Positions 1-8,954 of a DNA stretch of 27,152 bases are shown here, in pieces (positions within the stretch are counted from its first letter, which is position 1; each line of letters starts with the position of its first letter). The position numbers were made by a program, and so were the translations under genes. The notes under the pieces were generated by a model that searched no databases, was not told where the DNA came from, and saw only the letters and a program-made list of their open reading frames with translations. The stretch spans positions 1-27,152 of the forward strand of contig LT642264.1 of the NCBI GenBank assembly GCA_900128585.1. The letters are read 5' to 3'. The DNA comes from Stramenopiles sp. TOSAG23-3 (Eukaryota; Sar).

Positions 1-210
1 ATTCTTCATAACAGTATATGATCTAAGTTTTTATACACAAAACGTTTCAGAACACGAGAGAAAGTTTTGTTTGAAGTATGACTAGGAGAAACTGGTAGTT
101 GTTCAAAGGAGAATCAAAGCTTGATCAAGGAAGGTACAGTTAGTCAGGTTGTGCAGGTTTCGTTCTAAACGATAGTGAATTGTTCGGGTTGGTGAGGTTA
201 GGTCAGAACG

Positions 211-777
211 ATGACTTTCTTCAAACTGTTGCTGTTGGCCGTTTTTGTGTCCGTTTATATAGAGATTGCAATCGCGGGCGACGAGCTAACGCCTAGAGAG
301 CAGAAGATTAAGACATGTTCTGGTTACAATTCCAATTGTGCACTTTGTACGACCGATGAAGATTGTGGGTATTGCCAGTCGTTCGTAAGAAGTGGGGACG
401 GGACGTCAAAGTACGACGTGCGACTGTGCCTCGCCATTAACGAAAGTACCCAGCTTCCCTTGACGGGCGACCAGTGCGATAACTGGAGAATTAATAGTTG
501 CCCCTGCCCCAATGATTGTAATGACCACGGGGCGTGCGGGAGCGACGGTGTGTGCGAATGCGCGTACGCATGGACTGGCGAAGACTGCGGGTCGCCTCGC
601 CCAAATATGGTGAAGCCAGGTGTCATAATACCAATAGCCATTGGGACTGCATTCCTTGGCGCCGCTCTTGTCGTCTCGATTCAGCTGTTTGGCGGTGGCG
701 CTAGGTGCCTGAACCGCAAGGAAGATTTGAATAAGGACGAGAAAGATCTCCTGACTAAGAGCGAGAAAGAGACCTAG
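211..777 (+). CDS. Small type I membrane protein with PSI and EGF-like modules
   Basis: A 188-residue protein with the layout of a cell-surface protein. Residues 1-22 are a hydrophobic signal peptide ending near AIAG. Residues 36-97 are Cys-rich with the spacing of a PSI (plexin-semaphorin-integrin) module; the diagnostic part is C-x2-C-x5-C-x2-C around ALCTTDEDCGYC. Residues 97-126 form a short EGF-like fold with the signature C-x-C-x8-C ending in WTGEDC. A single transmembrane segment follows at about 138-160, then a short cytosolic tail rich in Lys, Glu and Asp. The start is the first ATG and directly precedes the signal peptide. The specific function is unknown; the modules suggest an adhesion or receptor-like surface role (inference). 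It converges on a gene at 1045-5565 that also carries PSI-type cysteines. Confidence 0.85.
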   Translation: MTFFKLLLLAVFVSVYIEIAIAGDELTPREQKIKTCSGYNSNCALCTTDEDCGYCQSFVRSGDGTSKYDVRLCLAINESTQLPLTGDQCDNWRINSCPCPNDCNDHGACGSDGVCECAYAWTGEDCGSPRPNMVKPGVIIPIAIGTAFLGAALVVSIQLFGGGARCLNRKEDLNKDEKDLLTKSEKET

Positions 778-778
778 C

Positions 779-795
779 TAATACCAGTAGTATTA
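779..795. other. Short hairpin just after the stop codon of the PSI/EGF gene
   Basis: TAATAC and GTATTA form a perfect 6-bp inverted repeat around a 5-nt CAGTA loop, two bases after the stop codon. A possible poly(A) signal AATAAA lies at 1007-1012, about 230 nt downstream. The hairpin is visible in the sequence; a role in 3' end formation is only a guess. The stretch 778-1044 between the two convergent genes holds nothing else I can recognise. Confidence 0.35.
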
Positions 796-1044
796 CGTAC
801 AATGCTTTAACTTTACTCTTAAAATACCTCTCTTTGTGTTCTAAAAGAGTACAAATGTAATTTTTATCTTTTACGAAGGTATTATATCGATTCTTTGTTA
901 TAGTGTCATAATCTCGTCAAACTTTAGTAAAGGTCAAAAAAAAAAAGTCATGTTTGTGATATAGGGTGAAGTTTGAAAGTTTAATTACACGTCAAGTTCT
1001 CTTAAAAATAAACTTAATTTTCATAATTTAATACCATTCAACAT

Positions 1045-4000
1045 TCACGTTCTGCAAGGGCCTAACTTGGCATCCTCTACCCACTTTGTAACATGACGCG
1101 CGTGGCCCGGAGCGACGGCATGGTGTGGGGAAAAGATACGACCATCTAAACTATTCCCAGACACATCTGGCACGTCCAGGCCGGGTATAATCCCAGGACC
1201 AAAGTTGTACTGGATCAACAACTTGCTCCTCTTTAAGGCATTGCCCGATGGTGCTTTGCAAGAACCGTTCTCTATTTCTACTTTTGATAGGACTCGACCC
1301 CATACCGCGACGTTGTCGACAACTGCATCTACGGGCGCGCCCAATTTCATCGCGCCCACGGTGAACCGCCCACTCCTGTCGGCGAAGGACAACACGCTAT
1401 TTTTGTTGTAATTTATGGACGATTGTGGAAACATCGCCGACACTACTAATTTGCCATTCACAAACAAACTCGCTTTGGTTCCCGTGAACGTCGCCATAAC
1501 ATGGTACCACTTGTTCAAACCAACGTCTATTTTACCAGCCGATCTAATCGACCCTATTGTAGTTTTCTCCTTTGACAACCTGTTGAAGTTGAACACAAAC
1601 CCACTCTCGTCCACTCCTAGCGACCAGCCCTCCGTTTTGCTTCCGCCCATCGCGGCAACGAGGGTCACGAATCCGTCCCCGTCTCGCGCGAATGCACGAA
1701 GCTTTGCAGAGATCGAAACGGTCAGCTCCTTTTTAGCATCTCGCTTCACCACCTGGAAACCCTTGTATCCCGCGCTAATGTAAGGGCCTCCGTGAAGCGA
1801 CAACGCATAGCTCGAATTGCTTTGCGGCCTGAATTTTGTTGCATGAACTAATTTTGCTTGCTTCTTGACAAGAGACTTGCTGAGGTCATAATCTGCCTTC
1901 AATTTATCAGCCTCAAACTGTGCTTCGGTGCGGCTCTTGCGGGCCCTCGGGCATTCGACCTCGTTTAACTTCGCAGATGCTGCCTGTTTCAAAACTAGCA
2001 ATGCAGACACATCCTTAATATTGCTGGTCAAGTGTGCAAAGACCTTCTTGAAGCCCTTCTTCTTTGCAAGGATCTTGTCCTTTTCATACCCCGTGGTATT
2101 TTTCTGTGCTTCTAGGCTCTTCAGTTCCGTCTGGGCTTTGTCCAGTGCTGCCTTCTTCAGTATATATTGGGGGTTATCTAATTGCTGGGGTGCCTTCGCC
2201 AATTCTAATTTGGCATCCTCGACTTGAGTAATGGCAATCTTAGACTTATCGGCAAGATCTACAAACTCCGACAGCTTCGTGGCGTAAGCGTTTCCCAGTT
2301 TATTGTTTTCTTTTTCCTCAGCCAAAAGTTTGGTTTGAGACTCACGCTTCAATCCTTCCGTCTTCGTTACCATGAGGGCGGCTGCCTTCGCAGATTCGCA
2401 AACTTTAGCTTCCTTTGCTAACATAGCTTCAAACTGTTCGATTTGTGCGGTCCACAAGCCTTCTATAGCAGCGGATTTTTCCTTCATCGCATTGAGTTTG
2501 GCTTCTAAGACTTCTACGTTAGCCACAGGCCCTGTCGATATCTTCTCTTCCGGCTCGTCCGCCCCAGCATCGCTTTGGGCGGCCATGATCTTCCCAAGAG
2601 CACTTTTTGCTGGCAGTGCCTTCTCGGATCCCGCTGCGCTCCCGGGCTTGTTCGCCCCATTTGAAGATGCGCCCTTCGAAGCGTTAACGGTGTCAGCAAC
2701 CAGAGAGTTTTCGATGCTGTCCGTAACGTTGCCGAGCTTGTCGCCGGTCATCCCGGAGCTGCTGTTTGTCGCGCCGTTTGACATGGACGAGTTATCACTT
2801 GCACCAGTGGCCGTTCTGCCGGCTACCCCACTCCATCGTTTGATTTTTGCACGCCTCGCGCCCTCTTTGAACCCAAGGACGTTGAATTTTGCTAATGCAG
2901 GAGCCATCAGTTTGTCGGCGTCGTCCAGACTCGCCGATACCCCCGTCTCTCCTCCCAGCCCGGTTGCTCCATGAACCCCCCTCGGACCCATTAATTTATT
3001 GGCTTGCCTGGCGGCTTCTCGCAGCCCCTCTGTGTAACCGGATTTTTCTGCCTCCGACATTTCACTGGGAGTCAAACCAAGAGAGACTTTGTTTGCGCCG
3101 ATCATGCCCTTTTCCCCCTTTTCAGACAATCGTAATTTTTTCACTGCGCTCTTCAGGTTACCTTGAAGGTTATCGTATTCCTTCCTCAACTCTACCGCCT
3201 TTGCATTCAGGACAATGATCTTTTGCGAGTTCTTTCCGTCCGTGTTGTTCGTCTTGAACTTTCCTAACGAAGTTTCCACAGAGTGCAGTGTAATCTCTTT
3301 AGATACCATGTTGCTGCGAGTGGTAAGGGCATTCTTGAGCGCTGCTATCTGAGCCACCTTTGACTCTGTCTGGACAACATGACGAACAGGGCACGATTCC
3401 ACACCTCGCCCTAGCTGGTGGACCCACTGCGACATGTATTCGGGAGGGCAAGTGTCCATCACGGATGGGCCAACAGCTGACCCTTCGGTGCACGTCAACC
3501 GTGCCCCGCACCACCCGCAGCCTGCTTTGGTGCACTGCCCGCAGTCTCCATAGTCGGCGCAAGCCGATCCTTCTACACCGTCGAACTCCCATTTTGAAAT
3601 GTCCCCGTCGAAAAAGTAGGGTCCATCTTTTGTCCCTGCAAAACAGCCAGAGCCAGGAATGTACCCACACCCCGCATCCATGGTGCACTCTTGTGGGCTC
3701 AGGTACAGCCCACAGGCTACCGCAAAAATAGGGGCTTGCTGAGGAATTGGCTCATTTATAACTGAGACTTGGACCTTATCCGCAATTTGCATCTTATTCA
3801 GGATGGACCGTTCCCGGTCCAGCGCCACCCTGGTGGCCACAACTTCCCCGCCATGAGTAATTTTCGTTTGATTTGCACCTTCGATTTTGGATTCAATTTG
3901 AAGCTCTTTTGAATTGCACGCGTCAACGCGTTCGCGCAGCAGAATTAGCTTGTGATTCTGGTTGACAGGGGTAACGCTCAATCCTTGTTTGCTGAGGGCC

Positions 4001-5565
4001 AAAGCATGCTTTTTTTTGATGTCGTCCAACTTTTTTTCTCTGTTGTATGCTAGAAGCGCCGACTCGGATTTCTTCCGCATGTCTGTGATTTCGTCCTTTA
4101 GCTTTTGTTCTTGCACGCGCGATTCCTGCAACTGCAGGTTCCACCGGGCTTCCTCTTTGTCGGTGTTTTCGCCCGTCAAAGCGTGCTCTGCGTCCTTGAC
4201 GCTATGCGTCGCTGCAGTCAAGTTTTGTGCTGTTTGATGGAGCAAAACTTTGAAATTGGCAACTTTGTTTGCGAGCTGGGTGACCACGTCTTCGTCCTCT
4301 GCAGCCTCTTCTGCCAAATCCATGCCGCGCATCTTTGCCCTTTCTTTGTCGTTTCGCAGCTGCGCGGTTTGGTTCTCTATTTTCTCGAGCTCTGCAATTG
4401 ACTCCTCGCATTCCTTTCTGTGGTGGTATAGATCCTCTTTCGAATTCAACATTAGGAGGAGGGTCTTTGACCTGTCCTGGACGGCCTTGTTGTGCGCAGT
4501 TTCTGCCAATTCGACCTTTTCCTCTTGCGCTCGAATTTTCTCTTCTTTGGCGGCCTTCGCTTTTGCCAGCTCCTCCTTCCTTGCTGCAATGCGCTGGGCC
4601 TTTTCGCCGTACATTTTCTTGAGGATGTTCAACCCCGCTGGGAAATTTGACGTGGTGTTGAGCTGGTCGCCCGGGGCCACTGCACTCTTCCCGCCTTTTA
4701 GGGAGACTTCCTTGGCCTGCGCGACTGGCTCTGCCGGAGGAGCTTTCTCGACAACGTTGGTTACGTTCCCAGAGACGACCCCCTTGTGAGCGATCAGCAC
4801 GAACTTCAAAATTTCCAAGTTGTTCGTCAAACCCAACAGTTGCTTCAGCGCCGCCAGTTGGGATTTCTGGGCCAGCGATTTGGTTGCGTAAGCAACGGCT
4901 TTCTCCCGGCACTTCGCTGTCAAACCGGCGTTAAATGCAGCCTCCCCAACTCGCCGAGCACCGAAAGCTTCAGCCTCTAGCGCTGTTCCCAGCTTCACTT
5001 TATCGCTCTTCGACTCCAATTCCGCAACCCGTGCGGTTTGCGACCTCGAGTCTTCATCGCACGTCCGTCTGATTTTCCCCCACGCTTCTTTTCCAAGCTT
5101 TTGGAGGGCAATAACACCCTTCCTTAACTCGAAGAACGGTTTTTTAAATTCTGCTGCATTATCGATGCTTTTCTTGCTCATGCGGTACACCAACTTTTCG
5201 TACAACTTTGCCCCCGCTTCGGTTCCCTGCAACTGCCTCAAAGACCGCTTTACTAAGCTCACGTCTTCTGCAGAAAAACCAGATGCAGCAGGGACTTCCG
5301 CGACCAGAACGTTCTCGTTCCCAGTCTTCATTGCAATTTGCGTGCCGACGTCAATCTTCTCCTGAACAAGTTTCTGCAACAGAGGGTCGTCGTATCCTTT
5401 TGTTGCTTTGAACCTCATATAAGTTACGCGCGGCAATACCCCTGCGTTGGATGTGATCAGGGGTACTCTCCTCCCCAAATCATCCAGCTGAAACGCTTCG
5501 TATGCCCGTACAGACACGCAAAGAACTGCCAAGACGCAAACAAAAAGTCTGTTGCTCCGTGCCAT
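1045..5565 (-). CDS. Large secreted coiled-coil protein with PSI region, collagen-like runs and LamG-like domain
   Basis: A 1506-residue protein. I place the start at 5565 because it begins MARSNR followed by a hydrophobic signal peptide (residues 1-21); the frame stays open to about 5670 upstream, but without a plausible leader. In order: a helical N-terminal region (40-260); a long Lys/Glu/Ala coiled coil (about 320-600); a Cys-rich PSI-like region (619-725) with motifs such as CGQCTKAGCGWCG; a second coiled coil (730-815); Gly-X-Y triplets at 817-825 and six in a row at 860-877; a Ser/Asn/Gly-rich linker with NxS/T sites (915-1010); a third coiled coil (1015-1240); and a LamG/concanavalin-A-like beta domain (about 1250-1440) with motifs NKWYHVMATF and VDNVAVWGRVLS. 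No transmembrane segment follows, so it is probably secreted or cell-wall/matrix associated (inference). No intron is needed. Its exact function is not recognised. Confidence 0.85.
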   Translation of the reverse strand: MARSNRLFVCVLAVLCVSVRAYEAFQLDDLGRRVPLITSNAGVLPRVTYMRFKATKGYDDPLLQKLVQEKIDVGTQIAMKTGNENVLVAEVPAASGFSAEDVSLVKRSLRQLQGTEAGAKLYEKLVYRMSKKSIDNAAEFKKPFFELRKGVIALQKLGKEAWGKIRRTCDEDSRSQTARVAELESKSDKVKLGTALEAEAFGARRVGEAAFNAGLTAKCREKAVAYATKSLAQKSQLAALKQLLGLTNNLEILKFVLIAHKGVVSGNVTNVVEKAPPAEPVAQAKEVSLKGGKSAVAPGDQLNTTSNFPAGLNILKKMYGEKAQRIAARKEELAKAKAAKEEKIRAQEEKVELAETAHNKAVQDRSKTLLLMLNSKEDLYHHRKECEESIAELEKIENQTAQLRNDKERAKMRGMDLAEEAAEDEDVVTQLANKVANFKVLLHQTAQNLTAATHSVKDAEHALTGENTDKEEARWNLQLQESRVQEQKLKDEITDMRKKSESALLAYNREKKLDDIKKKHALALSKQGLSVTPVNQNHKLILLRERVDACNSKELQIESKIEGANQTKITHGGEVVATRVALDRERSILNKMQIADKVQVSVINEPIPQQAPIFAVACGLYLSPQECTMDAGCGYIPGSGCFAGTKDGPYFFDGDISKWEFDGVEGSACADYGDCGQCTKAGCGWCGARLTCTEGSAVGPSVMDTCPPEYMSQWVHQLGRGVESCPVRHVVQTESKVAQIAALKNALTTRSNMVSKEITLHSVETSLGKFKTNNTDGKNSQKIIVLNAKAVELRKEYDNLQGNLKSAVKKLRLSEKGEKGMIGANKVSLGLTPSEMSEAEKSGYTEGLREAARQANKLMGPRGVHGATGLGGETGVSASLDDADKLMAPALAKFNVLGFKEGARRAKIKRWSGVAGRTATGASDNSSMSNGATNSSSGMTGDKLGNVTDSIENSLVADTVNASKGASSNGANKPGSAAGSEKALPAKSALGKIMAAQSDAGADEPEEKISTGPVANVEVLEAKLNAMKEKSAAIEGLWTAQIEQFEAMLAKEAKVCESAKAAALMVTKTEGLKRESQTKLLAEEKENNKLGNAYATKLSEFVDLADKSKIAITQVEDAKLELAKAPQQLDNPQYILKKAALDKAQTELKSLEAQKNTTGYEKDKILAKKKGFKKVFAHLTSNIKDVSALLVLKQAASAKLNEVECPRARKSRTEAQFEADKLKADYDLSKSLVKKQAKLVHATKFRPQSNSSYALSLHGGPYISAGYKGFQVVKRDAKKELTVSISAKLRAFARDGDGFVTLVAAMGGSKTEGWSLGVDESGFVFNFNRLSKEKTTIGSIRSAGKIDVGLNKWYHVMATFTGTKASLFVNGKLVVSAMFPQSSINYNKNSVLSFADRSGRFTVGAMKLGAPVDAVVDNVAVWGRVLSKVEIENGSCKAPSGNALKRSKLLIQYNFGPGIIPGLDVPDVSGNSLDGRIFSPHHAVAPGHARHVTKWVEDAKLGPCRT

Positions 5566-6353
5566 TGTAATGATTCGTCTGACTTTATAACGTACGCACC
5601 CACAGATTCTAAGTTGCACACACACTCCTTTATTTATTCCTCCTCCCATATCGTCTGCGGTGATTCTCACATGTTGGAACTCTGGAGCACTTGCAACATC
5701 CGCGTCGCCGCATCCCGTAACTGCGAAACAGAAGATAGAGTTACAGCCACTATCATTTTTCCTTCCATTTTTTCCTTCCCGGAATTGTTTAGCGAACGAT
5801 AATTACAAACAAGTACAGATAAAAAACAAAAAGGCAAGCCATGGTAGCATTGGAAATCCAATATTGATAGGGACAGTTTTGACTGGATTTGTTTGTACTT
5901 AAAATATGACAGACACTACACCACATCGAATACATTAGCCTATGACCGTAAATCCTGCTTCAATCCCGGACCCCCCTTTTTTTCAATACAGTTTTTCCTT
6001 TCATTTTGGTTCTTCCTCTTCACTTCTTCGTTTCTTTCTTGTGGAATAAAACTCTTCATTTACATATTTAGTTCTTTTGTGTATTATGTTATTTGATAGG
6101 TGTATAATTACACATATATGTAATATATTATATATGCTATATTCATATGTACAATATAGCAATAGTGAGAGTCGACGTTTAAAAATATTAGAATACCAAT
6201 AGAAGTACGTTTTTACGTTTTATCCCTTCTATAATTATCAAGCAATTCTTTTCTGAAATAAATTAGAAATTTTGAAAGTACTAATATTAATAATATATAT
6301 GTAATAACAAAATAACCAAAAATGTTGTTAGCTCTATGAATTTAAATTATTCA

Positions 6354-6466
6354 TCTTCTTTTTCTTCTTCTTCTTCTTCTTTTTCTTCTTCTTTCTTCTT
6401 CTTTCTTCTTCTTCTTCTTCTTCTTCTTCTTCTTCTTCTTCTTTCTTCTTCTTCTTCTTTCTTCTT
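6354..6466. repeat. (TTC)n microsatellite, long homopyrimidine tract
   Basis: About 113 bases made only of C and T on the plus strand, mostly CTT triplets with occasional extra T. Such mirror-symmetric homopurine/homopyrimidine DNA can form triplex (H-DNA). Two related tracts follow in the same spacer, one in inverted orientation at 6567-6589. Confidence 0.95.
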
Positions 6467-6566
6467 GAGGTACTACGTAGGCAATATAGCCTCTTTTTAC
6501 TTTTTTTTAATTGAACAACTACTGACCACCAGCTAGTCGACTAACAAACCAGAGGAGATGAAAGCT

Positions 6567-6589
6567 GAAGAAGAAGAAGAAGAAAGAAA
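6567..6589. repeat. (GAA)n microsatellite, inverted relative to the neighbouring TTC tracts
   Basis: A short purine tract of GAA/AAG units. It lies between two TTC tracts (6354-6466 and 6782-6826) and is complementary to both. Confidence 0.85.
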
Positions 6590-6781
6590 CAAAAAAAAGG
6601 AAAAATACTCCATCCATCCTTCCTCGTTCGTAGAGGAGGCAAAGAAAGTATTTATTATTATTTTATTCTACTAAATTATAAATTATAATACAGTACTGTA
6701 CTATAATACAATATAACTACTATTATTACACTCCTCTACTACAACACTATAATACCAAGTACAACAAAAAAAAAGGGCAAA

Positions 6782-6826
6782 TTCTTCTTCTTTCGTTCTT
6801 CTTCTTCTTCTTCTTCTTCTTCTTCT
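6782..6826. repeat. (TTC)n microsatellite
   Basis: About 45 bases of TTC units with one G interruption, about 250 bp before the ArfGAP-like start codon. Confidence 0.9.
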
Positions 6827-7078
6827 ACATTATTTTATTCAAGCTCTTCTAGCGAGCTCTAATAATACAATCTGAATTGATATGTTTTGTGGTGGAAAAA
6901 GTGTTTGTTTGTTTTAAAAATCTGAAATTAGGGGGTGTACGTGATTACGTCAATGTTGTGAAAGGGAATTAAATTATTTAAAGGGAGACAAGGGGAAGAA
7001 AAAACGATTTCCTGGCTTGCAAGTGTTTCCGTAACTAGGCGTTTGACAAACAGGTGCACACGTAATATACTTTGGTGA

Positions 7079-8710
7079 ATGGCAGACGAAAAAGCAGCGC
7101 TTAAGCTATTGAATAAGCTACGCCGTTTGCCCGGCAACAAACAATGCGCTTCGTGCAATGAAACCTGTAAGAACCCGATGGGGTACTCGAATATATGCGT
7201 CAAATTCAAAATATTTGTGTGCAGTATCTGCAAAAGTGCTCACCAAAGCTATTCTCACAGGGTGAAGCACAGCAGTATGAGCACGTTCTCGCTGAGTGAG
7301 GTGGAAAGTTTTCGCTACGAGAACGGCGGCGGCAATGATGCTGCGAGGGAACTGTATTTTGGTGGCCTCCCCGACGGCTTCGATGGGTGGCCTGCGCAAG
7401 GAGACCTAAAGGAAGCAAAGAAATTCATCGACCAGGCCTACAACGAACTGCGTTTTAAGGGAAGAGCTTCAAAATCCCACAAAAAGAAAAAGCGGAAGGA
7501 GAAAAAGAAAAAGCGGTCGAAACAGGAGAAGGCTGGTGCCTCGATGGACGAAGGGGTGTTCGGCTCCGAAATGAGTGATGACCCCTTCGGAGGTTTCGGA
7601 GGGAGCAGCAGCAATGCGGTGCCAGCAGGCCCCAGTGGCGACGAGGGCGATTTGTTCGGGGGTTTCGGAGGGGGCAGCAGCAGTGGGATGCCAGCGGGCC
7701 CCAGCGGCGACGAGGGTGATTCTATATTTGGTTTTGATGGGGAATCTCACGCCGCCCTGGAAACCTCGGGCACTACGGATGAGGCCACTTTTTTTGGTTT
7801 AAACGGCCCTGCTTCGGACAACACGCCAAGTGTCGCAATGCAGAATAGTGCCACCGGCTCCCAAGGAGACGAGCTGGGCAACTTCGGGGTTTTTGAAAAT
7901 AATAGCGGTCAAAATGGGACTTCCTCGTCTGCGCCATTTCCATCTGGCGCATCCCTGGACTTTGGTTTTGGGGACAACACTGTGCAAAACCGTGAAAGTC
8001 ATAATGTGGAGTTTTCGGGGTTTCCCAATTCATCGGAAAAGAAGGATAGACGAAAAAAGAAAAGTAAGAGAGAGAAGAAAGACAAGAAGGAGAAGAAGAA
8101 ACATTCCTCTACACGTGAAACCCAGGATGATCTGCTCAATTTTGCTGACGATGCCTTTGGTAATTTCAACGTATCGCCGCAAATGAATAACAATGGTGTC
8201 GGCAGCGGAACGGACATAAATCAGGGTTCTGCAGCCCCGCAACAACCTTCTGGGAACCTCCTAGGATCATTGTCTTCGTTGTACACGAATGAAAGTGCCC
8301 CCTCGGCGCCGTCCACGAGCATGGATCCATTTTCGACGATTGCACGCTCTACGTCAGCGCCCAGCCAATTGCAAGGAGCAGGAAACAGCAACTTCCCCTT
8401 TTCAATGGGGGGTGCGACGAACAACACGCCGACCAATTCGTTTTATATGGCTCCCTCAAACAGCATGTCGACAAACAGCATGTCGACAAACAACATGATG
8501 TCGACCAATTCGTTTTCTCAGCGACCGATGATGTCTGGTGGACTCGGTGCTTCCTCTGACTTTTTCTCGGCCCCGTCGTCCTCCAGCGCCATGTCGATGA
8601 TGGGCACGGGCAGCAAGCCAATGAACATCATGAATGCTGGCAGCAGCGCCAAAAAAGGCACGACGAGTAAGGACGTTCGAGATCCATTTGCTGGGCTTGT
8701 CAGCTTTTGA
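7079..8710 (+). CDS. AGFG/AGD14-type ArfGAP-domain protein with an altered arginine-finger position
   Basis: A 543-residue protein. Residues 1-128 form an ArfGAP zinc-finger domain: C23-x2-C26 and C48-x2-C51, then HRVKHSSMSTF, which matches the HRVKS-x-SM-x-x-F block shared by animal AGFG1 (Hrb) and plant AGD14/15. The run GGGNDAARELYFGGL is also as in that group. The spacing between the Cys pairs is 21, against the usual 16, and includes extra cysteines. Residue 56, where catalytic ArfGAPs have Arg (as in CSGIHR), is Gln (KSAHQ), so GAP activity is doubtful. The rest is low-complexity: two Lys-rich blocks (about 134-151 and 320-341), a near-duplicated Gly/Phe/Ser unit (171-217), Met/Ser/Asn/Thr repeats (460-478), and DPF tripeptides at 168, 416 and 535 that resemble AP-2 adaptor-binding motifs. 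A role as an endocytic/vesicle adaptor is inferred from the family. Confidence 0.85.
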   Translation: MADEKAALKLLNKLRRLPGNKQCASCNETCKNPMGYSNICVKFKIFVCSICKSAHQSYSHRVKHSSMSTFSLSEVESFRYENGGGNDAARELYFGGLPDGFDGWPAQGDLKEAKKFIDQAYNELRFKGRASKSHKKKKRKEKKKKRSKQEKAGASMDEGVFGSEMSDDPFGGFGGSSSNAVPAGPSGDEGDLFGGFGGGSSSGMPAGPSGDEGDSIFGFDGESHAALETSGTTDEATFFGLNGPASDNTPSVAMQNSATGSQGDELGNFGVFENNSGQNGTSSSAPFPSGASLDFGFGDNTVQNRESHNVEFSGFPNSSEKKDRRKKKSKREKKDKKEKKKHSSTRETQDDLLNFADDAFGNFNVSPQMNNNGVGSGTDINQGSAAPQQPSGNLLGSLSSLYTNESAPSAPSTSMDPFSTIARSTSAPSQLQGAGNSNFPFSMGGATNNTPTNSFYMAPSNSMSTNSMSTNNMMSTNSFSQRPMMSGGLGASSDFFSAPSSSSAMSMMGTGSKPMNIMNAGSSAKKGTTSKDVRDPFAGLVSF

Positions 8711-8954
8711 AAGATTAAAAACAAGAAAATTGGCTGTTATTTAATTAATTAAGAGAGATTAAAAGGGAGGAGGGGATAGACCACATTTTAAATATTTTGT
8801 TTTACCGTTGTTATCCCTCTGTAAACATAAGTCGTATGTACATCATTTATTTATAATTTTTTATATTCATTGAACAGTAAGACTTAGAACACGACAATAA
8901 CCCACAAGAATTTAACCCCCCTCAGCAAGATCCCATACAAAAGGTCTGAGTTTT

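Larger units (their letters stand above)
5566..7078. other. AT-rich intergenic spacer between divergent genes
   Basis: This 1.5-kb spacer separates the starts of the coiled-coil/LamG gene (minus) and the ArfGAP-like gene (plus), so it must hold both promoters. I see no supportable gene. It contains TTC/GAA microsatellites (listed separately), AT-rich runs at 6100-6330 and 6650-6750, and a perfect 12-bp palindrome TACAGTACTGTA at 6689-6700. No convincing TATA box can be singled out in such AT-rich DNA. Confidence 0.7.

Noticed and set aside
4202-4912. 236-codon open frame on the minus strand within the coiled-coil/LamG gene
   Set aside because: It is a shifted frame of the same strand inside a long Lys/Glu/Ala coiled coil; the translation is low-complexity Arg/Gly/Glu with no domain, and the main frame has clear domains on both sides.
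5566-5670. 35-residue N-terminal extension of the coiled-coil/LamG protein
   Set aside because: It begins with GTG rather than ATG and would bury the clear signal peptide that follows the ATG at 5565.
6336-6536. Ser/Phe/Leu open frame
   Set aside because: Translation of the TTC microsatellite only.
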